From: Acanthosepion pharaonis
Taxonomy: Eukaryota; Mollusca; Cephalopoda; Sepiida; Sepiidae
Assembly: GCA_903632075.3 (NCBI GenBank)
Contig: CAHIKZ030005576.1
Span: forward strand, 1,180,001-1,244,000
Length of the DNA stretch: 64,000 nucleotides
Direction: 5' to 3'
Made by a program: the position numbers and the translations under genes. Numbering within the stretch: position 1 is the first letter of the stretch; each line of letters starts with the position of its first letter. Below are positions 59,532-64,000 of this stretch, piece after piece. The notes beneath the pieces were generated by a model. That model had not been told where the DNA came from. It saw only the letters and a program-made list of their open reading frames with translations, and did not search any database.

Positions 59532-59533
59532 AG

Positions 59534-59618
59534 AGCGCGTATGAGAGAAGCTGCAAGATGGCGTCGAAAATGTCGGCAACAGAGAGAACATATCCACCTG
59601 AGTTCAGAGCAAAGAGAG
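59534..59618 (+). CDS. DENND5: DENND5-type protein, short basic exon before RUN1
   Basis: 85-bp exon after a long T tract and aag acceptor (ending 59533), with donor gtgagt at 59619; phase 2 in, 0 out. It encodes an Arg-rich helix-like segment with RWRRKCRQQREH and SSEQRE. In vertebrate DENND5A/B the corresponding segment reads QWRRKDRQKQ...QRE and sits just before the first RUN domain. The exon is too short to be found as an ORF and was identified by family similarity plus perfect phase agreement. The next exon (RUN1, expected to continue after QRE) was not found up to 64000 and should lie downstream of the window. Confidence 0.85.
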
Positions 59619-59844
59619 GTGAGTGAATATCTCAGTGTCATGGCCAATTAAAGGTTGAGCCTGATGTTTAAAAGTGACACAATTATTTACTTATTGTCTA
59701 TTCAGGTTGTTGCTTGGAGTAACTGTGCCAAATGACAGCAGCAGCAGTTCTATATTACAAGAAACAAAAATAAATTCTCAACTGAGATCAAAATTCTAGA
59801 TTTCATTACAAAATAAAGAAATATTTTTTATACAATTTGATTAT

Positions 59845-59891
<47 letters not shown>

Positions 59892-59914
59892 TATCATTAA
59901 ATTACTCTCTCTCA

Positions 59915-59978
<64 letters not shown>
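59845..59978. repeat. (CT)n(TA)n compound microsatellites, duplicated
   Basis: Two adjacent arrays (CT tract then TA; 59845-59886 and about 59905-59978), probably one duplicated unit. Confidence 0.9.
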
Positions 59979-59981
<3 letters not shown>

Positions 59982-60207
59982 ATTTAAAAAAATATGATTC
60001 AATCGCTACATAAGAGTTTTCATGTTTCCAAAAAGGAGCTAAAAACTTCAATTTAATTATAAAATTAAATTGAATTAAAGTATCAAGCTCTGTTTTATCT
60101 TCAAGTGAAATTTTTGGAATAACTAGTCTTGAAATTTACGCAGCTTTATAAGCATATTCATTCGTAATATTATTAACCTAACGTGTTCTTTCCTAATTTT
60201 CTATATA

Positions 60208-60212
<5 letters not shown>

Positions 60213-60305
<93 letters not shown>
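60213..60305. repeat. (CA)n(TA)n compound microsatellite
   Basis: About 25 bp CA, 60 bp TA and a short CA end. Confidence 0.95.
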
Positions 60306-60474
60306 TACATGTATCATGCAGCCTTTGAAGACCTAATTTTGAAGTTAATTTGACTACAGTAAATGGATACATAGTTTGGTCAACAGTGCATATGCTAATT
60401 TTGTATCTCATGTATGATGCGACAGCCCCCTTAAAATTAGTTTCAAAATTAGCATGATACACAAGTATATGTGA

Positions 60475-60486
<12 letters not shown>

Positions 60487-60523
<37 letters not shown>

Positions 60524-60682
60524 GCTCTGAAGATTACATTTAACCATAGAACAAGCTCTCTGCTGAGTGTTGACCTTGATTTACACTTTTATATTTACAT
60601 ATGCTCTATCTCTGATATTCAGCACTTTAACTCATAAATATAGAATACATTAAAGCTATATTTTTGTCATATATATATATAT
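60487..60682 (+). repeat. Hairpin/(TA)n repeat family, copy 2
   Basis: (TA)n (60487-60521), then cgctctgaagatt..agaacaagctctctgctgagtgttgacc, then the body ttttatatttacatatgctc..ctgatattcagcac..cataaatatag and a second (TA)n (60668-60682). Confidence 0.65.
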
Positions 60683-60939
60683 GATGACACTGAAATCAAC
60701 ACAGAGCAGTGACTGTCTGTTTCATGATTGAACATAACCTTCAGGCCAGCCATGTATGTTGCATTTTGGTTTGACTATGCCTATTGTATTATCCTGACAG
60801 TTATTGGGTAGGTACTAATGGTTATGTTACATATTATTCTAGAGGCTATTCAGTAGGGACAAAAAGCCTAATGTCACAAATGATTCCTACTCAGTATCCT
60901 CCTGTATATGTAAAAAGTCAAGCCACAACACAACATGTC

Positions 60940-61075
60940 TGAAGATTGTGTTGAGAGCATGAAACAGGCTGTCCCCATTGAATGTTAACTTTTATATTTG
61001 ATAACACTGTATTTCTGATATTGAGCACTTTTTTTCATAAATATAGCATACCTTAAAACTGCATATTAAAAACAA
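60940..61075 (+). repeat. Hairpin/(TA)n repeat family, copy 3
   Basis: tgtctgaagattgtgttgag, gcatgaaacaggctgtcccc, then the body ttttatatttgata..ctgatattgagcac..cataaatatagcataccttaaaactg. CTGAAGA...GAAAC...GTC follows hammerhead core order, but stem I does not pair. Confidence 0.6.
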
Positions 61076-61419
61076 ACCATGATTTTATTCATGGTGCACA
61101 AAAACATGAAGATTTATGTAGAGTTTAACCCATTGATCTTTATACGATATACCTGTTTCAAATTATTGTGACAAGTCTCAGTAAGTTGACAGGCATATGT
61201 AGAGAGGTAAACGAACATCATCTGTCAGGCAGAACCTACCTTGGTTTGTGTAAGATTAATCTGTATCCTGCCACAACAAAAAAAGAAACATGGCTATGAT
61301 GATGATGATGATAACTTTAACATATAATGCCTGAAGGAGATAAATTAATACTTTCATTAAAAAAAAAATGATCTTAATCCTTATTATAAAAAATTGTACT
61401 GTTTAACTTGAAGTTTGAA

Positions 61420-61695
61420 CAGACGAGCATACAATGTTTCAGCCTTTGTATTCAATAAACTTCTTGGAATTTCAGACCAAACTCTTTATTCAATCAATGG
61501 GGGTAGATTGTTCTCATTATTCTTTCCATGCCTTGAGGATATTTCATATTCATTAATATTCACTGGTCCTATTTCCCTTTATATTGCTTGTCTACATCTT
61601 CCACTGAACTAGCATATATGGCTTTTCAGCACAACCAAACACAGGAATTGAACCCAATATGTTTTAACCAATTGATTAATTCATGTTTCTCTTTC
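61420..61695 (-). repeat. SINE (ccctttattcaatc family), longest copy
   Basis: The minus-strand head has a B-box-like gggttcaattcc (61648-61660). The body includes caaactctttattcaatcaa and the left end gagcatacaatgtttcagcc (61426). Confidence 0.6.
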
Positions 61696-61699
61696 TGAA

Positions 61700-62780
61700 G
61701 ATGACCATAGGATATAAATGCCAAAACATTGTGAGTATAACAATGAAAATGAAAATACTGGTCTGAATAGCAAAGCATATAATAATTCCTTATCTCAAAA
61801 ATTCCAACAAAAATTACAGTCAGAAACTTGTTACAGTTGATTAGTTTGCCAATGATAGAGCTAATATTTTATTTGTTTATGAGAATCTGTCCTATCCCAG
61901 TGATAAAAAACTGATTTTATGGACTGAGCTCTACTGATCATAAGTCGCATATTGCTTTGAAGATCTAAAACTTTTTATAATACACTATTGAAGATATGAT
62001 ATACAAATCTATATATCAAATGAATAGTGAGTAAGTGAATGACAAAATAGAAAATCTAAGTGATATGTTTCATTCTGTGATGGAACTTCTTTAGAATAAT
62101 AACTATTTTATTTATAGTCAATTTTATACATATGGGGACAGGGAAGAAATACAACAAATGCTAATTAGAATTTTATACCAAAGACATTAAAAATATGCAG
62201 ATATTTCACTTTAAATCTAAATTTTGGCATCCAGTGTATTTAGAAGTTTCACTTAGCAAGTCTTATTCAGTTTTGTATTGCTTTGGTTTTAATTATTGCA
62301 CATTGTATTAGCAGTAGTTTTTTCAGGAAAAAGGATATGTTGTATAATTTAAGTTCAGAATCATAACATATCTCTTTTCCTTACAAAACTACTTCTAGTA
62401 CAATGGGCAATAAAAAAAACCAGTAGTGATAAAAACATAAGATGAATGAGAAATTTGAACATCTTTATACACTGGACATCAAAATTTAAAGCTGAGTGTC
62501 TCTATATTTATGTTTAACCTTTTTTCTTTTTAAATAAGAAAAAAATAGTACTAGTAGTTGTAATAGAAAAAATAAGAAATAAATAAGATTAAAAAAAATA
62601 GTTAAAAATAAGATAAAAAAAAATAGTAGTAGTTTTAATAAAAGAAAAAATGGTAATACAAGGAGAGGCTGAAAAGCTTTCAGACTAACCAAATTCTTAA
62701 AATTTGACCAAATGAATAAGCATTCAATTTTTTTACTTTTAAGGGCTTCTTGATCACACCAAGAACTTTGTAACACACTC
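61700..62780. other. Intronic sequence, nothing recognised
   Basis: An A-rich simple region (about 62535-62650, aaaaaatagt repeats) but no gene. Confidence 0.4.
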
Positions 62781-62785
62781 CGCAT

Positions 62786-62808
62786 ATATATATATATATA
62801 TATATATT
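62786..62808. repeat. (TA)n microsatellite
   Basis: About 23 bp of TA. Confidence 0.9.
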
Positions 62809-62885
62809 TTGAACAATAAAAAATTCAAATCTTCAGACACACTAGGTTGTAGATTAATATTCTTTCGTTTTTATTATTTCATTTA

Positions 62886-62932
62886 GATTCCTCAACTAGT
62901 TTCGGCCAAAATGGCCATCATCAGGAGAAGAA
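62886..62932 (-). ncRNA. Hammerhead-type ribozyme motif D (core canonical)
   Basis: Minus strand: CTGATGA (complement of 62918-62924), a bulged T, stem II GGCC/GGCC around ATTTT, GAAAC (62899-62903), a two-base loop TA, GTT with predicted cleavage after the last T (complement of 62894), and a stem I of five pairs between TTCTC (62925-62929) and GAGGA (62889-62893), one of them G-U. Adjacent to (TA)n at 62937. Minimal stem III is typical of Penelope-associated hammerheads. Confidence 0.6.
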
Positions 62933-62934
62933 AC

Positions 62935-62936
<2 letters not shown>

Positions 62937-62971
<35 letters not shown>

Positions 62972-62990
62972 CACACACACATGCACACAC
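62937..62990. repeat. (TA)n(CA)n compound microsatellite
   Basis: About 30 bp TA then interrupted CA. Confidence 0.95.
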
Positions 62991-63429
62991 ACATGTAGGC
63001 CAAAAGTTTGAAGCTACACTTTGGTTTTTTGAACAATTGCCCAAGATTGAAGGTTGCATGCCTTTTTCAAAACAAATTTACTAGCTCACTTTGGTCCAGA
63101 GGCTCTTTCTCTTCCTAAAAGGTTTCATCATATATTCAATAATAAAAATTAAATTAACCCATTACTGCATAAAGTTTAACTTAACTTTTTAGCACTTTTT
63201 TACCTAATCTACTTTGCTGATTAATGGTTATTTTTTAACTGACAGATTTTAAATTTTCAGTAACCCTCTCTCTAAAAATTTGGATGTCATGCACTAATAA
63301 GTTATATAGTTTCAACATCATAGCTAAGTAGGAGTTTAAACCAAAGACAGTATGAAACTTACTAATTATTAAATCCAGAAGATGGTTCCTTAAACCTTTA
63401 ACCTTTAGTGTGTCATATATCTGCATTCT

Positions 63430-63530
63430 GCCACACATTTTTATATTTACACTTGCTCTATCTGATATTGAACACTTTTACCCATAAATATAGCATATCT
63501 TAAAACTGTGCTTTTATATATATATATATA
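63430..63530 (+). repeat. Hairpin/(TA)n repeat family, copy 4 (body only)
   Basis: ttttatatttacacttgctc..tctgatattgaacac..cataaatatagcatatcttaaaactg then (TA)n (63512-63530). The hairpin head is missing. Confidence 0.65.
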
Positions 63531-63539
63531 GAAAAAATT

Positions 63540-63549
<10 letters not shown>

Positions 63550-63588
<39 letters not shown>
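63550..63588. repeat. (CA)n(TA)n microsatellite
   Basis: CA tract at 63540-63551 then about 37 bp TA. Confidence 0.95.
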
Positions 63589-63591
<3 letters not shown>

Positions 63592-63719
63592 AATTACATT
63601 GAATATGACAGACAAGGTGTTTTGATTTAATTTTTTATACAATTTCTCATTTGATCTTATAATTTTTTTTCTTTTCCGAGGATAAATTATTTAAAAAATG
63701 TCCAATTGTTCTTTCTTTC

Positions 63720-63770
63720 CGAGTCTTTTGGCTATACATTTAGCCATTTTCAAGCTTGAAATATATTAAC
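63720..63770 (-). other. Degenerate hammerhead-like motif
   Basis: Minus strand: cttgaaaatggct...agccaaaagactcgg. Stem II GGCT/AGCC is kept but both core boxes are mutated (CTGANGA to CTTGAAAA type, GAAAC to AAAAG). Confidence 0.3.
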
Positions 63771-64000
63771 TGTTAACAAGAAATAGATTTTTTAATGTAT
63801 GTATTCATATAATCTTTTCATTTTCAAAACATGGTCAAGATATTGTGTCCATGTTCATAGTTGATATTATTGAGTGTTGTTTTTTTTTTTGTTATTAATA
63901 AGGCTTCCATTATTTTTAGCCTTTTTTTACATGTAGACAGTGCTATTATATTTGTGTTGTCAACAAATATGTTACAAATAGGGTCCAGTTGGTCTCCATG

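Larger units (their letters stand above)
55808..59533 (+). other. DENND5: 3.7-kb intron of DENND5
   Basis: Donor gtaagt, acceptor aag preceded by a T tract of more than 30 bases (59498-59530). Contains a TIR element, a CR1-like LINE tail, a doubled SINE and a mariner remnant. Confidence 0.8.
59619..64000 (+). other. DENND5: Intron of DENND5 (5' part), 3' end outside window
   Basis: Starts with donor gtgagt. No RUN-domain exon was recognised before 64000. The interval is dominated by (TA)n/(CA)n tracts and small repeats. Confidence 0.7.

Overview
The window is AT-rich animal nuclear DNA, most likely from a mollusc and probably a cephalopod (octopus-like). The reasons are very long introns, dense (TA)n microsatellites, tRNA-derived SINE-like repeats and a typical invertebrate mix of CR1-like and RTE-like LINEs, Ty3/gypsy, mariner, piggyBac and Penelope-like remnants. 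The taxon is an inference; nothing in the window proves it.

Only one host gene is supported: a DENND5 (Rab6-interacting protein 1 type) DENN-domain protein on the + strand. Three internal exons are present: 22877-23681 (dDENN region), 55606-55807 (linker) and 59534-59618 (basic segment that precedes the first RUN domain in relatives). Splice phases join without a gap (0/1, 1/2, 2/0). The introns are at least 22.9 kb (5' end outside), 31.9 kb, 3.7 kb and at least 4.4 kb. No start, stop, promoter or polyA site of this gene lies in the window.

Everything else is intronic and mostly decayed mobile DNA. 1-22876: tandem CR1-like LINE tails (0.7-6.4 kb), a pol fragment (4.1-4.7 kb), a gypsy element (8.2-12.7 kb) with a 936-bp piggyBac derivative nested in gag, a rearranged RTE-like LINE (13.8-15.3 kb), and a second gypsy element (16.8-20.1 kb) with an inverted duplication. 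23682-55605: a solo LTR with a 5-bp target duplication, two internally deleted mariners, four more RTE-like LINE tails, a 210-bp near-perfect palindrome, a Penelope-type GIY-YIG remnant, a terminal-inverted-repeat element carrying a 32-bp x5 minisatellite, a 42-bp x5 minisatellite and a 5S rRNA-derived segment. 55808-64000: small TIR elements, SINEs, a DD34D mariner remnant and (TA)n-linked repeats.

The most interesting signal is a set of hammerhead-ribozyme-like motifs. Two lie as direct repeats (33711-33760 and 34252-34299, minus strand) and would release a 540-nt unit, as in retrozymes or Penelope terminal repeats. Their stem I arms differ in sequence but both still pair. A third motif with canonical core lies at 62886-62932, and weaker ones at 35750-35800 and 63725-63765. 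A further hairpin/(TA)n family recurs at 45.5 kb and 60.5-63.5 kb. All calls rest on reading the sequence by eye; no database search was run.
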